A stretch of DNA of 26,104 nt from Asanoa sp040654855 (GCF_040654855.1 NZ_JBFAIU010000077.1:1-26104); one strand, 5' to 3'. Shown: positions 7,074 through 14,976, counted from the stretch's first letter. Numbers and translations are program-made. The notes: generated from the letters alone by a model not told the origin.

Positions 7074-8742
7074 CCCAGACAGGCTCGACCGTCTCGGTCA
7101 CCTCGCCGTCACCCGCGAACCTGATGAACCGGTCGAACGAGCGGGTGAACCAGCGGTCGTGGGTGACCGCGATGACCGTGCCCTCGAACGCGGCCAGGCC
7201 CTGCTCCAGCGCCTCGGCCGAGGCCAGGTCGAGGTTGTCGGTCGGCTCGTCGAGCAGCAGCAGCGTCGCACCCGACAGCTCCAGCAGCACGACCAGGAAG
7301 CGCGCCTGCTGCCCGCCGGAGAGCGTGCCGAACCGTTGGTCGCCCTGCCCGGCGAGCTCGTAGCGCCCGAGCACCTGCATCGCCTGGTGCCGGTCGAGCC
7401 CGGAGCGGTGCTCGTCACCCCGCCAGAGGATCTCGACGAGGGTACGGTCCATCAGCTCAGGCCGGTCGTGCGTCTGCGAGAAGTGCCCGGGCCGCACCCG
7501 CGCACCGAGCCGCGCCACTCCGCCGTGCGCCACCGGCGCGAGCTTCTCGCCACCGTCGACCGGCAGGTTGGCCGGGTCGGGGTCGGTGCCGCCGCGGGCC
7601 AGCAGCCGCAGGAAGTGCGACTTGCCGGTGCCGTTGGCGCCGAGCACCGCCAGCCGGTCGCCGTACCAGAGCTCCAGGTCGAACGGATAGGTCAACCCGT
7701 CCATCTCCAGCGCGGAGCAGATCACCGCCCGCTTGCCCGTGCGCCCGCCGGTCAGCCGCATCCGGATGTCCTGGTCGCGCGGCGGGGTCGGCGGCGGCCC
7801 CGCCTCCTCGAACTTGCGCAGCCGGGTCTGCGCGGCCCGGTAGCGGGACGCCATGTCGGAGTTGTACGCGGCCTTCTGCTTGTACATGAGCATCTGCTCG
7901 CGCAGCTTCTGATGCTCCTCCTCCCAGCGCCGCCCGTCCTCCTCGAGCTTCTCGTGGCGGGCGACCCGGGCCTCGTGCCACGAGGCGAACCCACCGGGAT
8001 GCACCCAGGCGCTGCGGCCCTCGACCGCGACCACCCGGTCGGCCGTCTGGGCCAGCAGCTCCCGGTCGTGCGAGACGTAGAGCACGGACTTGGCCGACTC
8101 CCGCAGGCGACCTTCCAACCAGCGCTTCCCGGGCACATCGAGGAAGTTGTCGGGCTCGTCGAGCAGCAGCACCTCGTCGTCGCCCCGGAGCAGCACCTCG
8201 AGCGCGACGCGCTTCTGCTGGCCGCCGGAGAGCGTGCGCACCGGCCGGGTCCGCGTCTCCTCCCACGGCTTGCCGAGCACGAGCACCGAGACGGTGTCGA
8301 ACAGCACCTCCGCGTCGTAGCCACCGGCCTCGCCCCAGGCCGCCAGCGCGTCCGCGTACGCCACCTGCGCCTTGCCCGCCGCGGTGCTGAACTTGCCGCG
8401 CAGCTCGGCGGCGTGCATCGCCCGCTCGGCCGCGGTCAGCCGCTCTCCGGCCGCCCGCAGCGGCGGCGCGGCCAGCGAGAGCACCAGCTCCGACAGGGTG
8501 GTCTCGTCGCCGACCATGCCGATGAACTGCCGCATGACGCCGAGCCCGCCCGCGCGCGCGACGACGCCCGTGCGCACCGGCAGGTCGCCGGCGACCATCC
8601 GGAGCAGCGTCGTCTTGCCGGCGCCGTTGGGACCGACCAGCGCCACCTTCGCGCCCTCGCCCACCCGGAACGACACGTCGGCGAACAGCTCACGGCCGTC
8701 GGGCAGCACATGCCCGACGCCGGCGACATCGATGTAACCCAC
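7057..8742 (-). CDS. ABC-F family ATP-binding protein
   Basis: A 561-residue soluble protein with two ABC ATPase domains and no membrane segments, typical of ABC-F factors that act on the ribosome. Domain 1 has Walker A GPNGAGKT (37-44), signature LSGGQQKR (171-178) and Walker B LLLDEP (192-197). A charged, coiled-coil-like linker runs through about 255-315. Domain 2 has GANGTGKS (368-375), LSGGQQAR (474-481) and LLLDEP (495-500). The residues after Walker B 1 are DNFLD, where TNHLD is common. The start is GTG, 37 bases after the methyltransferase gene, with a hairpin between. It may be translational or antibiotic-protective; resistance is not shown by sequence alone. Confidence 0.92.
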   Translation of the reverse strand: MGYIDVAGVGHVLPDGRELFADVSFRVGEGAKVALVGPNGAGKTTLLRMVAGDLPVRTGVVARAGGLGVMRQFIGMVGDETTLSELVLSLAAPPLRAAGERLTAAERAMHAAELRGKFSTAAGKAQVAYADALAAWGEAGGYDAEVLFDTVSVLVLGKPWEETRTRPVRTLSGGQQKRVALEVLLRGDDEVLLLDEPDNFLDVPGKRWLEGRLRESAKSVLYVSHDRELLAQTADRVVAVEGRSAWVHPGGFASWHEARVARHEKLEEDGRRWEEEHQKLREQMLMYKQKAAYNSDMASRYRAAQTRLRKFEEAGPPPTPPRDQDIRMRLTGGRTGKRAVICSALEMDGLTYPFDLELWYGDRLAVLGANGTGKSHFLRLLARGGTDPDPANLPVDGGEKLAPVAHGGVARLGARVRPGHFSQTHDRPELMDRTLVEILWRGDEHRSGLDRHQAMQVLGRYELAGQGDQRFGTLSGGQQARFLVVLLELSGATLLLLDEPTDNLDLASAEALEQGLAAFEGTVIAVTHDRWFTRSFDRFIRFAGDGEVTETVEPVWGDEPL

Positions 8743-8753
8743 GCCGGAATGAT

Positions 8754-8773
8754 GCGGGACGCGACCGTCCCGC
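8754..8773 (-). promoter_or_regulatory. Hairpin between the methyltransferase and ABC-F genes
   Basis: GCGGGAC (8754-8760) pairs with GTCCCGC (8767-8773), plus an inner G-C pair, leaving a four-base loop. The stem begins 6 bases past the methyltransferase stop and ends 11 bases before the ABC-F GTG. It may be a weak terminator/attenuator or may limit access to the ABC-F start, which has no evident Shine-Dalgarno sequence. Confidence 0.4.
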
Positions 8774-8779
8774 GTCGCG

Positions 8780-9391
8780 TCAATTCCGGGTGATCCGCAG
8801 AACCCGGAAGCCCTTCTGGCTCGCGTGCCGGCTCACGTCCCAGCCCTCGTCGACCAGCCACCGGTGCAGCGAGTCCCCGCCGAGGTGCTTGCCCGCGACC
8901 AGCCAGGCCACGCCGTCGGGCGCCAGCCGCGGCAGCCAGCGACCCAGCAGCGCGTGCAACTCGGTCTTACCGACCCGGAACGGCGGGTTGGACCAGATCT
9001 GCGCGAACCCGACACTCTCGTCGACCTCGTCCGGCGCGGACACCCGCACGCCGAGCGGCCCGCCGTTGGCCGCGGCGAGCGCCCGCGCCCGCGCGTTGAC
9101 GTCCACCGCGTAGACCGTCGCCCGCGGCGCCACGGTGGCCAGCACGCACGCGATCGGCCCGTAGCCGCAGCCCAGGTCGAGCAGGTTCCCGTCCAGACCG
9201 GGACCGGGCAGGACCGCCTTGCGCAGCAGCACCGCCGTTCCCGGGTCGAGGCGGTCCGCGGAGAACACCCCGCCGGCCGCGCGCAGCCGGAACTCGTGGC
9301 CGCCGGCGGCGAACTCGACGGTGCGCTCGGCACCCGCCGTCGCCTCGGAGGGTTCGGCGGTGAAGTAGTGGTCCCCGGTCACGCCCCGCAT
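8780..9391 (-). CDS. Class I SAM-dependent methyltransferase, RsmC-like small domain
   Basis: A 203-residue methyltransferase with the SAM-binding motif LDLGCGYGP (71-79), acidic motif II VDVN (96-99) and catalytic-type NPPFRVGK (135-142). The NPPF motif is shared by the RsmC/RlmG group, which methylates guanine N2 in rRNA. At 203 residues it matches the catalytic half of those proteins, so the N-terminal pseudo-domain is missing. Such short forms are common in actinobacteria. Its rRNA target is inference, but the adjoining ABC-F gene also suggests a ribosome link. The start could be the ATG at 9391 or the GTG at 9382. It is divergent from the hypothetical gene at 9496. Confidence 0.87.
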   Translation of the reverse strand: MRGVTGDHYFTAEPSEATAGAERTVEFAAGGHEFRLRAAGGVFSADRLDPGTAVLLRKAVLPGPGLDGNLLDLGCGYGPIACVLATVAPRATVYAVDVNARARALAAANGGPLGVRVSAPDEVDESVGFAQIWSNPPFRVGKTELHALLGRWLPRLAPDGVAWLVAGKHLGGDSLHRWLVDEGWDVSRHASQKGFRVLRITRN

Positions 9392-9495
9392 TCTCGCCCA
9401 CCCCGCGCGCGGTCACTCGAACGGGCGCCACACTTTCGGCGGGCACCGTGCCGATCGCCACCGCGCCACCGCGGACAGCGCCTAGCGTCTGCCGC

Positions 9496-10239
9496 GTGCT
9501 TCTCCGGCGCGTCCTCGCGGCCTGGCGGTCACCGGACTGGCGGCCACCGCGGCAGCTGCGGCCGGCCTGCGTGGCCACCGCGTTGACCCTGCTCCTGCTC
9601 TGCGGCTACGGCACCTACCTGGTGGCACGGGACGACCCGACGCCACGGGACGAGCCCGCGGCCGCCACCGTGCTGCGCGAGCTGTCCTCCCGGGCCGATG
9701 ACCCGCGCCCGCTGACCACCGCCGAGGTGTTTCCGACGGACGTGGTGGTCGCGGGCCCGGACGGCACCGGTTACCAGGTGCTTCGGGTGCAGGCGCTGCA
9801 GCGGTGCGGCGGTGTGGCGGAGGGCGCGGTCGTCCCGCTGCTCGAGGCGGCGGGCTGCAGCCAGGTGGTCCGCGCGACTCTGCGCTCCCCCGACGGCGGC
9901 TACGTGATCACCGCGGGACTGCTCAACCTCGCGGACGAGACCGGCGCGGAGGCGGTGCACGGCGGCATCAGGCCGCTGCTCGACGCCGAGAGCGGGCGCC
10001 TGCGCGGACTGCCGGCCGGCCACGGCACCGGCGGGCTGACCCGGGACACCACGCAGCTCGGCTGGCAGGTCCGCGGCCATTTCCTGGCGTACGCGGTGAT
10101 CGCGCGCGGCGACGGCGGCAAGATCTATCCCGACGACCCGACCGCCCGGCGGATCCTGTCGGACCTGATCGAGGAGTACCTGCGCACGCGGGTCCTGGAC
10201 CGCCGGGCCGCCGGCTGCGCGGACGCGGCCGACGGCTGA
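9496..10239 (+). CDS. Hypothetical protein with one N-terminal TM helix
   Basis: I do not recognise this family. From the GTG at 9496 it is 247 residues: a basic N terminus (RRVLAAWRSPDWRPPRQLRP), one hydrophobic helix (about 24-41, ATALTLLLLCGYGTYLVA), then a ~200-residue domain predicted to lie outside the membrane. That domain has two Cys near 107-125 and the conserved-looking stretches LRSPDGGYVITAGLLNLADE and GHFLAYAVIARGDGGK. The positive-inside rule places the domain extracytoplasmically. The frame is also open back to a GTG at 9448, but that stretch is proline/alanine-rich and the TM comes better placed from 9496. It stands alone on the plus strand and ends one base from the truA stop. 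Confidence 0.75.
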   Translation: MLLRRVLAAWRSPDWRPPRQLRPACVATALTLLLLCGYGTYLVARDDPTPRDEPAAATVLRELSSRADDPRPLTTAEVFPTDVVVAGPDGTGYQVLRVQALQRCGGVAEGAVVPLLEAAGCSQVVRATLRSPDGGYVITAGLLNLADETGAEAVHGGIRPLLDAESGRLRGLPAGHGTGGLTRDTTQLGWQVRGHFLAYAVIARGDGGKIYPDDPTARRILSDLIEEYLRTRVLDRRAAGCADAADG

Positions 10240-10240
10240 G

Positions 10241-11059
10241 TTAGTCGGCGGGGATCCGGAGGCGGCGGGTGGCGGCGGCCCGCGCGGCCAGCGCTCCGGC
10301 GTCCGCCGGATAGCCGACCGCCACCAGCGTCAGCCCGTGGGCCGGCGCCACCGTGACCGCGCTGCTTCGCTCGCGCCGGGTGAGCTGGCTGGCCGGCCAC
10401 TCCGGCGGCCGCCGGCCGTCCCCGGCCACCAGCATCGCGCCGACCAGGCTGCGCACCATGGCCTGGCAGAACGCGTCCGCCTGCACGGTGGCCACCAGCA
10501 CGTCGTCGGCGGCGACCCGGCGCCAGTCGAGCCGGGTCACCTCGCGCACCGTCGTGGCGTTCTCCTTGCGCTTGCAGAACGCCGCGAAGTCGTGCTCCCC
10601 GACCAGACCCGCGGCGGCCGCGTTGAGCCGCTCCACGTCGAGCGTGCGGGGCCAGGCCAGGGTGTCCCGGCGGCGCAGCGGCGAGGCACCCCAGGGCGCG
10701 TCGGTGACCCGGTACTCGTAGCGGCGGAACGTCGCCGAGAAGCGCGCGTCGAACTCGGCCGGCACCTCGGTGAGCGCCAGCACCCGCACGTCGCCCGGGA
10801 GCAGGCCGGCCAGCCGGCGCAGCAGGGTGGGCCCGGTCAGCGCCCAGACCTGGTCGGGCAGGTCGACGTGCGCGACCTGGCCCGTCGCGTGCACGCCGGC
10901 GTCGGTCCGGCCGGCCACGGTCAGGCCGGTCGCCACGCCCGCGCCGAGGATCTGCTCCAGGACCGCGAGCAGGACGCCGGCGACGGTACGCCGCTCCGGC
11001 TGCACCGCCCAGCCGGAGAACTCGGTGCCGTCGTAGGCGATGTCCAGTCGCGCGCGCAC
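10241..11059 (-). CDS. truA: tRNA pseudouridine(38-40) synthase TruA
   Basis: A 272-residue pseudouridine synthase that modifies positions 38-40 of the tRNA anticodon arm. N-terminal LDIAYDGTEFSGW (5-17) and the catalytic motif AGRTDAGVHATGQVAH (49-64) are present, with the nucleophile at D53. Later motifs RRYEYRV and FCQAMVRSLVGAML match the family. The start is GTG with GGGGG five bases upstream. It follows rplQ in the usual alpha-operon arrangement but is separated from it by a good hairpin, so it may be expressed at a lower level by read-through. Its stop is one base from the stop of a gene on the other strand. Confidence 0.96.
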   Translation of the reverse strand: MRARLDIAYDGTEFSGWAVQPERRTVAGVLLAVLEQILGAGVATGLTVAGRTDAGVHATGQVAHVDLPDQVWALTGPTLLRRLAGLLPGDVRVLALTEVPAEFDARFSATFRRYEYRVTDAPWGASPLRRRDTLAWPRTLDVERLNAAAAGLVGEHDFAAFCKRKENATTVREVTRLDWRRVAADDVLVATVQADAFCQAMVRSLVGAMLVAGDGRRPPEWPASQLTRRERSSAVTVAPAHGLTLVAVGYPADAGALAARAAATRRLRIPAD

Positions 11060-11075
11060 GCGTACCCCCAGATGA

Positions 11076-11110
11076 GACGAAGAAGGCGCCCCGCGAAGGG
11101 CGCCCTCGTC
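11076..11110 (-). terminator. Probable intrinsic terminator after rplQ
   Basis: GGCGCCC (11085-11091) pairs with GGGCGCC (11098-11104) around a 6-base loop. The flanks GACGA (11076-11080) and TCGTC (11106-11110) extend the pairing. On the minus strand the stem is followed by a pyrimidine-rich TTCTTCGTCTC. It lies between rplQ (stop at 11127) and truA and would end or reduce transcription of the alpha operon. Confidence 0.65.
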
Positions 11111-11126
11111 GTCGTTGCCGTGCTGC

Positions 11127-11648
11127 TTACTTGTCGTCGTCGCCCTTGGCCTCGGCGTCGGTCGAAACCGGCGCCTCGGTGGACGTCGCGCTGGCCGGGG
11201 GCTCTTCCTCGCGGGTGAGCGCCTCGACCTTGTCCCGCTGCGCGGTGGCCTTGCGGGCCGCCCGCTTCGCCGGCGCGGCCGGCGTCTCGACGAACTCCTC
11301 GACGAGCTCGATGATCGCCATCTGCGCGTTGTCGCCCTTGCGGGGAACGGTCTTGACGATCCGGGTGTAGCCGCCGTTGCGGTTGGCGTACCGCGGCGCG
11401 ATCTCGTCGAACAGGTTGAAGACCACGTCCTTGTCCCGGACGACGGTCAGCACCCGGCGCCGGGCGTGCAGGTCACCGCGCTTGGCCTTGGTGATCAGCT
11501 GCTCGGCGAGCGGACGCAGGCGCTTCGCCTTCGTCTCGGTCGTGGTGATCTTCCCGTGCCGGAACAGCGCCGTGGCCAGGTTGGCCAGCAGCAGCCGCTC
11601 GTGCGCCGGGCTACCGCCGAGGCGGGGACCCTTGGTGGGCGTGGGCAT
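11127..11648 (-). CDS. rplQ: 50S ribosomal protein L17
   Basis: L17 of the large subunit, 173 residues. The conserved N terminus MPTPTKGPRLGGSPAHER and the core LFRHGKITTTETKAKRLRPL are present. The conserved fold ends near residue 120, and the remaining ~50 residues form an Ala/Glu/Lys-rich, acidic tail ending GDDDK, probably disordered; actinobacterial L17 proteins commonly have such tails. It follows rpoA by 32 bases with a clear AGGAG upstream of the ATG, and it is the last ribosomal gene of the alpha operon before a terminator-like hairpin. Confidence 0.97.
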   Translation of the reverse strand: MPTPTKGPRLGGSPAHERLLLANLATALFRHGKITTTETKAKRLRPLAEQLITKAKRGDLHARRRVLTVVRDKDVVFNLFDEIAPRYANRNGGYTRIVKTVPRKGDNAQMAIIELVEEFVETPAAPAKRAARKATAQRDKVEALTREEEPPASATSTEAPVSTDAEAKGDDDK

Positions 11649-11680
11649 CGTTGGTGCTCCTCAGGTGTCGCAGCGGGGTG

Positions 11681-12703
11681 TCAGAGCTGCTCGGTCTCGC
11701 GGTAGTCGTCGGTGTCGTAGTCAACCTCGCCGAAGGAGTCCACGACGTGCGCGGGGTCGAAGTTGGGCGCCGAGTCCTTCAGGCCCAGACCCATGCCGGC
11801 GAGCTTCATCTTGACCTCGTCGATCGACTTCTGACCGAAATTCCTTATATCGAGGAGGTCGGCTTCCGTGCGCCCGATGAGCTCACCGACGGTGTTGATG
11901 CCCTCGCGCTTGAGGCAGTTGTACGAGCGGACGGTCAGGTCCAGCTCCTCGATCGGCAGCGCCAGGTCGGCAGCGAGCTGCGCGTCCTGCGGCGACGGGC
12001 CGATGTCGATGCCCTCGGCGGTCTCGTCCAGCTCGCGGGCCAGGCCGAAGAGCTCGACCAGGGTGGAGCCGGCGGACGCCAGAGCGGTGCGCGGGCCGAT
12101 CGACGGCTTGGTCTCGACGTCGATGATCAGCCGGTCGAAGTCGGTGCGCTGCTCGACACGGGTCGCCTCGACCTTGTAGGTGACCTTCAGCACCGGCGAG
12201 TAGATCGAGTCGACCGGGATCCGGCCGATCTCGGCACCCGCGCTCTTGTTCTGGTTCGCGGTCACGTAGCCACGACCCCGCTCGACGGTCAGCTCCATGT
12301 CGAGCCGGCCCTTGCTGTTGAGCGTGGCGAGCTTCAGGTCGGCGTTGTGCACCGAGACGCCGGCCGGCGGCTGGATGTCGCCCGCGGTCACGTCGCCGGG
12401 GCCCTGCTTGCGCAGGTACATGCTGACCGGCTCGTCGTGCTCGGAGCTGACGCACAGCTCCTTGACGTTCATGACCAGCTCGACGACGTCTTCCTTGACG
12501 CCCGGGATGGTGGTGAACTCGTGCAGCACGCCGTCGACCTTGATGCTGGTGACGGCCGCGCCCGGGATCGAGCTGAGCAGGGTGCGCCGGAGCGAGTTGC
12601 CGAGCGTGTAGCCGAAGCCGGGCTCGAGCGGCTCGATGGTGAACCGGGAACGGGTCTCGCTGATCGACTCCTCGGAGAGGGTCGGCCGCTGGGTGATGAG
12701 CAC
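11681..12703 (-). CDS. rpoA: RNA polymerase alpha subunit
   Basis: A 340-residue RNA polymerase alpha subunit. The N-terminal dimerisation/assembly domain (about 1-230) includes EPGFGYTLGNSLRRTLLSSIPG (residues 27-48). The C-terminal domain (about 250-320), which binds UP elements and activators, has LPIEELDLTVRSYNCLKREGI and LLDIRNFGQKSIDEVK. A short acidic tail follows. The start is GTG, with a purine-rich AAGGAAG upstream. It sits between rpsD and rplQ as in most bacteria, preceded by a hairpin in the rpsD-rpoA gap. Confidence 0.98.
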   Translation of the reverse strand: MLITQRPTLSEESISETRSRFTIEPLEPGFGYTLGNSLRRTLLSSIPGAAVTSIKVDGVLHEFTTIPGVKEDVVELVMNVKELCVSSEHDEPVSMYLRKQGPGDVTAGDIQPPAGVSVHNADLKLATLNSKGRLDMELTVERGRGYVTANQNKSAGAEIGRIPVDSIYSPVLKVTYKVEATRVEQRTDFDRLIIDVETKPSIGPRTALASAGSTLVELFGLARELDETAEGIDIGPSPQDAQLAADLALPIEELDLTVRSYNCLKREGINTVGELIGRTEADLLDIRNFGQKSIDEVKMKLAGMGLGLKDSAPNFDPAHVVDSFGEVDYDTDDYRETEQL

Positions 12704-12759
12704 TTCGTTTCTTCCTTCTGTCGGGACCGCCCACTATTTGACGGTCGCCTGTGGTTGCC

Positions 12760-12789
12760 CCGCGCCGCCGCCGGACGACGGCGGCGCGG
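12760..12789 (-). promoter_or_regulatory. 11-bp GC hairpin between rpsD and rpoA
   Basis: CCGCGCCGCCG (12760-12770) pairs perfectly with CGGCGGCGCGG (12779-12789) around an 8-base loop. It sits in the 98-base gap, 12 bases after the rpsD stop. No U-tract follows, so it may be an attenuator, an RNase processing site or a stabilising 3' end, allowing rpoA to be expressed differently from rpsD. Confidence 0.5.
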
Positions 12790-12801
12790 AGCCACCGAGC
12801 G

Positions 12802-13428
12802 CTACTTGGAGTAGAGCTCGACGATCAGCTGCTCCTGGACCTGGGTGTCGATCACCTGGCGGGCCGGGAGCGAGTGCACCAGCACCTTGTGCTGGGTGGG
12901 GATGGCCTCGAGCCACGCCGGCACGGTCTTCGAACCGGCTTCGGCCTGGGCCACGATGAACGGGGTCAGCTCCTGCGACTTCTCCCGCACCTGCACGATG
13001 TCGTGCTCCTTGACGCGGTACGAGGGGATGTCGACCTTCTTGCCGTTGACCACGAAGTGGCCGTGCTTGACGAGCTGACGCGCGTGGTCGCGGGACTTGG
13101 CCAGGCCGGCCCGGTAGACCACGTTGTCGAGGCGGGACTCGAGGATCTGGAGCAGGACCTCACCGGTCTTGCCCTTCTTCGAGACGGCTTCCTCGTAGTA
13201 GCCGCGGAACTGCTTCTCCAGCACGCCGTACACGCGGCGGGCCTTCTGCTTCTCACGAAGCTGGAGCAGGTACTCGGTCTCCTTGGTACGACCACGGCCG
13301 TGCTGTCCGGGCGGGAAGGGCCGGGACTCGAACGGGCACTTGGGGCCGTCGCACTTGCTGCCCTTGAGGAACAGCTTCATCTTCTCCCGCCGGCAACGGC
13401 GGCAGTCAGCACCGGTATAACGAGCCAT
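12802..13428 (-). CDS. rpsD: 30S ribosomal protein S4, zinc-binding form
   Basis: S4, a 208-residue primary binder of 16S rRNA that nucleates 30S assembly and often represses its own operon. The N terminus carries four cysteines, C9-X2-C12-X13-C26-X4-C31, a zinc-ribbon (C+) form. The S4 RNA-binding domain lies at about 95-160 (RLDNVVYRAGLAKSRDHARQ). The ATG has GAGGAAA just upstream. It follows rpsK by 14 bases and precedes rpoA. An S4 translational-repressor site may exist in this operon, but I cannot identify one. Confidence 0.98.
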   Translation of the reverse strand: MARYTGADCRRCRREKMKLFLKGSKCDGPKCPFESRPFPPGQHGRGRTKETEYLLQLREKQKARRVYGVLEKQFRGYYEEAVSKKGKTGEVLLQILESRLDNVVYRAGLAKSRDHARQLVKHGHFVVNGKKVDIPSYRVKEHDIVQVREKSQELTPFIVAQAEAGSKTVPAWLEAIPTQHKVLVHSLPARQVIDTQVQEQLIVELYSK

Positions 13429-13442
13429 TTTCCTCTAACCTC

Positions 13443-13850
13443 TCAGACCCGACGACGCTTCGGCGGACGGCAACCGTTGTGCGGCTGGGGGGTGACGTCG
13501 GCGATCTGGCCGACCTCGAGGCCCACGGCCTGCAGCGAACGGATGGCGGTCTCCCGGCCGGAGCCGGGGCCCTTGACGAACACGTCGACCTTGCGCATGC
13601 CGTGCTCCATGGCCCGACGCGCGGCGGCCTCGGCGGCCAGCTGCGCGGCGAACGGAGTCGACTTGCGGGAGCCCTTGAAGCCAACCTGGCCGGCGGAGGC
13701 CCAGGAGATGACCGCACCAGTCGGGTCGGTGATCGACACGATGGTGTTGTTGAAGGTGCTCTTGATGTGCGCCTGCCCGTGGGCGACGTTCTTGCGTTCC
13801 TTGCGCCGGACCTTCTTGACAGCGGCCCCGGCACGAGCCTTCGGTGGCAT
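13443..13850 (-). CDS. rpsK: 30S ribosomal protein S11
   Basis: S11, 135 residues, part of the 30S platform where it contacts the Shine-Dalgarno helix. The conserved core NVAHGQAHIKSTFNNTIVSI and the C-terminal DVTPQPHNGCRPPKRRRV are intact. The N-terminal ~20 residues are basic and Ala-rich (MPPKARAGAAVKKVRRKERK), as is usual in actinobacteria. It lies between rpsM and rpsD with short gaps, in the standard alpha-operon order. Confidence 0.98.
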   Translation of the reverse strand: MPPKARAGAAVKKVRRKERKNVAHGQAHIKSTFNNTIVSITDPTGAVISWASAGQVGFKGSRKSTPFAAQLAAEAAARRAMEHGMRKVDVFVKGPGSGRETAIRSLQAVGLEVGQIADVTPQPHNGCRPPKRRRV

Positions 13851-13869
13851 AAGTCTTCTGCGCTCCTAG

Positions 13870-14250
13870 TTACTTCTTGCCGGGCTTCTTCTTGCCGGCG
13901 ACGGTCCGCTTCGGACCCTTGCGGGTGCGCGCGTTGGTACGAGTGCGCTGCCCACGGACAGGGAGACCCCGGCGGTGCCGGATGCCCTGGTAGGTGCCGA
14001 TCTCGACCTTGCGGCGGATGTCCGCGGCGACCTCGCGGCGCAGGTCACCCTCAACCTTGAAGTTGGCCTCGATGTAGTCGCGGAGCTGGACCAGCTCCTC
14101 GTCCGTGAGGTCCTTCGCACGCTTGTCCAGGGAAACGCCGGTCGCGCCAAGGGCCTCCTTGGCGCGGGTCCGACCGACCCCGTAGATGTAGGTGAGCGCG
14201 ATCTCCATGCGCTTTTCGCGCGGGAGGTCGACGCCAGCTAGACGTGCCAT
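13870..14250 (-). CDS. rpsM: 30S ribosomal protein S13
   Basis: S13, 126 residues, in the 30S head contacting the P-site tRNA and the large subunit. It starts MARLAGVDLPREKR and contains the helix-two-turn-helix YIYGVGRTRAKE, RHRRGLPVRGQRTRTNARTR and a Lys-rich tail. The frame is open 16 codons further upstream, but the ATG at 14250 matches the family start and has GAGGAG 11 bases upstream. It is the first gene after rpmJ, separated from it by 153 bases that contain two short hairpins. Confidence 0.98.
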   Translation of the reverse strand: MARLAGVDLPREKRMEIALTYIYGVGRTRAKEALGATGVSLDKRAKDLTDEELVQLRDYIEANFKVEGDLRREVAADIRRKVEIGTYQGIRHRRGLPVRGQRTRTNARTRKGPKRTVAGKKKPGKK

Positions 14251-14305
14251 GTGCGGGCGTACTCCTCGTGTGTTCGCGGAGGTCTCTGCCCCTCCCACCC
14301 CGCGT

Positions 14306-14335
14306 GCCCGCGCGGGCCCTGGCCTCCGACCAGGG
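14306..14335 (-). promoter_or_regulatory. Two adjacent palindromes in the rpmJ-rpsM gap
   Basis: GCCCGCGCGGGC (14306-14317) is a perfect palindrome. Next to it CCCTGG (14317-14322) pairs with CCAGGG (14330-14335) around a 7-base loop. They lie in the 153-base gap between rpmJ and rpsM, the longest gap inside this operon. They could form a leader structure for rpsM; nothing else is recognisable in the gap. Confidence 0.35.
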
Positions 14336-14403
14336 GTGTGCCACGAGTGCGCCTTCTGCTCCCGCGGCTGGGACGAGCTTGTTCAGTTGGTGCCGCCGGG
14401 GAC

Positions 14404-14517
14404 TCAGCCCTGGCGCTGCTTGTGGCGCGGGTCGTCACAGATGACCATGACCCGGCCGTGCCGGCGGATGACCCGGCACTTGTTGCAGATTCGCTTGACG
14501 CTCGGCTTGACCTTCAC
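14404..14517 (-). CDS. rpmJ: 50S ribosomal protein L36, zinc-binding form
   Basis: A 37-residue L36 starting at GTG 14517 and ending in TGA at 14404-14406. It reads MKVKPSVKRICNKCR at the start and ends DPRHKQRQG. The zinc ribbon C11-X2-C14-X12-C27-X4-H32 is complete, so this is the C+ form. AAAGG lies six bases upstream of the GTG. The position between infA and rpsM is the normal one. Confidence 0.97.
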   Translation of the reverse strand: MKVKPSVKRICNKCRVIRRHGRVMVICDDPRHKQRQG

Positions 14518-14612
14518 GGTTTGCCTTTACTTCCCATCAACGCCCGGCGGCGCCGCACTTGGCATGCCGGACCGTCGTAACGGACGGGGACCTGGGTGCC
14601 CGTCGTCAGGTG

Positions 14613-14834
14613 TTACTTGTAGCGGTAGACGATGCGCCCACGGGTCAGGTCGTATGGCGAAAGCTCCACCACGACCCGGTCCTCGGGCAGGATGCGGATG
14701 TAGTGCTGCCGCATCTTGCCGCTGATGTGAGCCAAAACCTTGTGGCCGTTTGCGAGCTCAACCCGGAACATGGCGTTCGGCAAGGGCTCGATGACCCGGC
14801 CTTCGATCTCGATGGCCCCGTCTTTTTTCGGCAT
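14613..14834 (-). CDS. infA: Translation initiation factor IF-1
   Basis: IF-1, a 73-residue OB-fold (S1-like) protein that occupies the 30S A site during initiation. It begins MPKKDGAIEIEGRVIEPLPN and ends LTRGRIVYRYK, full length and close to universal for actinobacteria. The frame stays open upstream to 14978, but the ATG at 14834 is preceded by GGAGG and matches the family start. It heads the infA-rpmJ-rpsM-rpsK-rpsD-rpoA-rplQ group, and a promoter-like sequence lies about 140 bases upstream. Confidence 0.98.
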   Translation of the reverse strand: MPKKDGAIEIEGRVIEPLPNAMFRVELANGHKVLAHISGKMRQHYIRILPEDRVVVELSPYDLTRGRIVYRYK

Positions 14835-14976
14835 GTCCTCCGCTGTCCTGACGTCGGTGTTTCGGATCGGTGCACAGAATCTCCCGAGCGAGGGATCACT
14901 CAGGCCAGCCGCGGGCTCTGCCGCCGCCGAAGCGCGTGGCGGGCATGACAGAGCGGACGCTGTGCGCCGACAGTCC

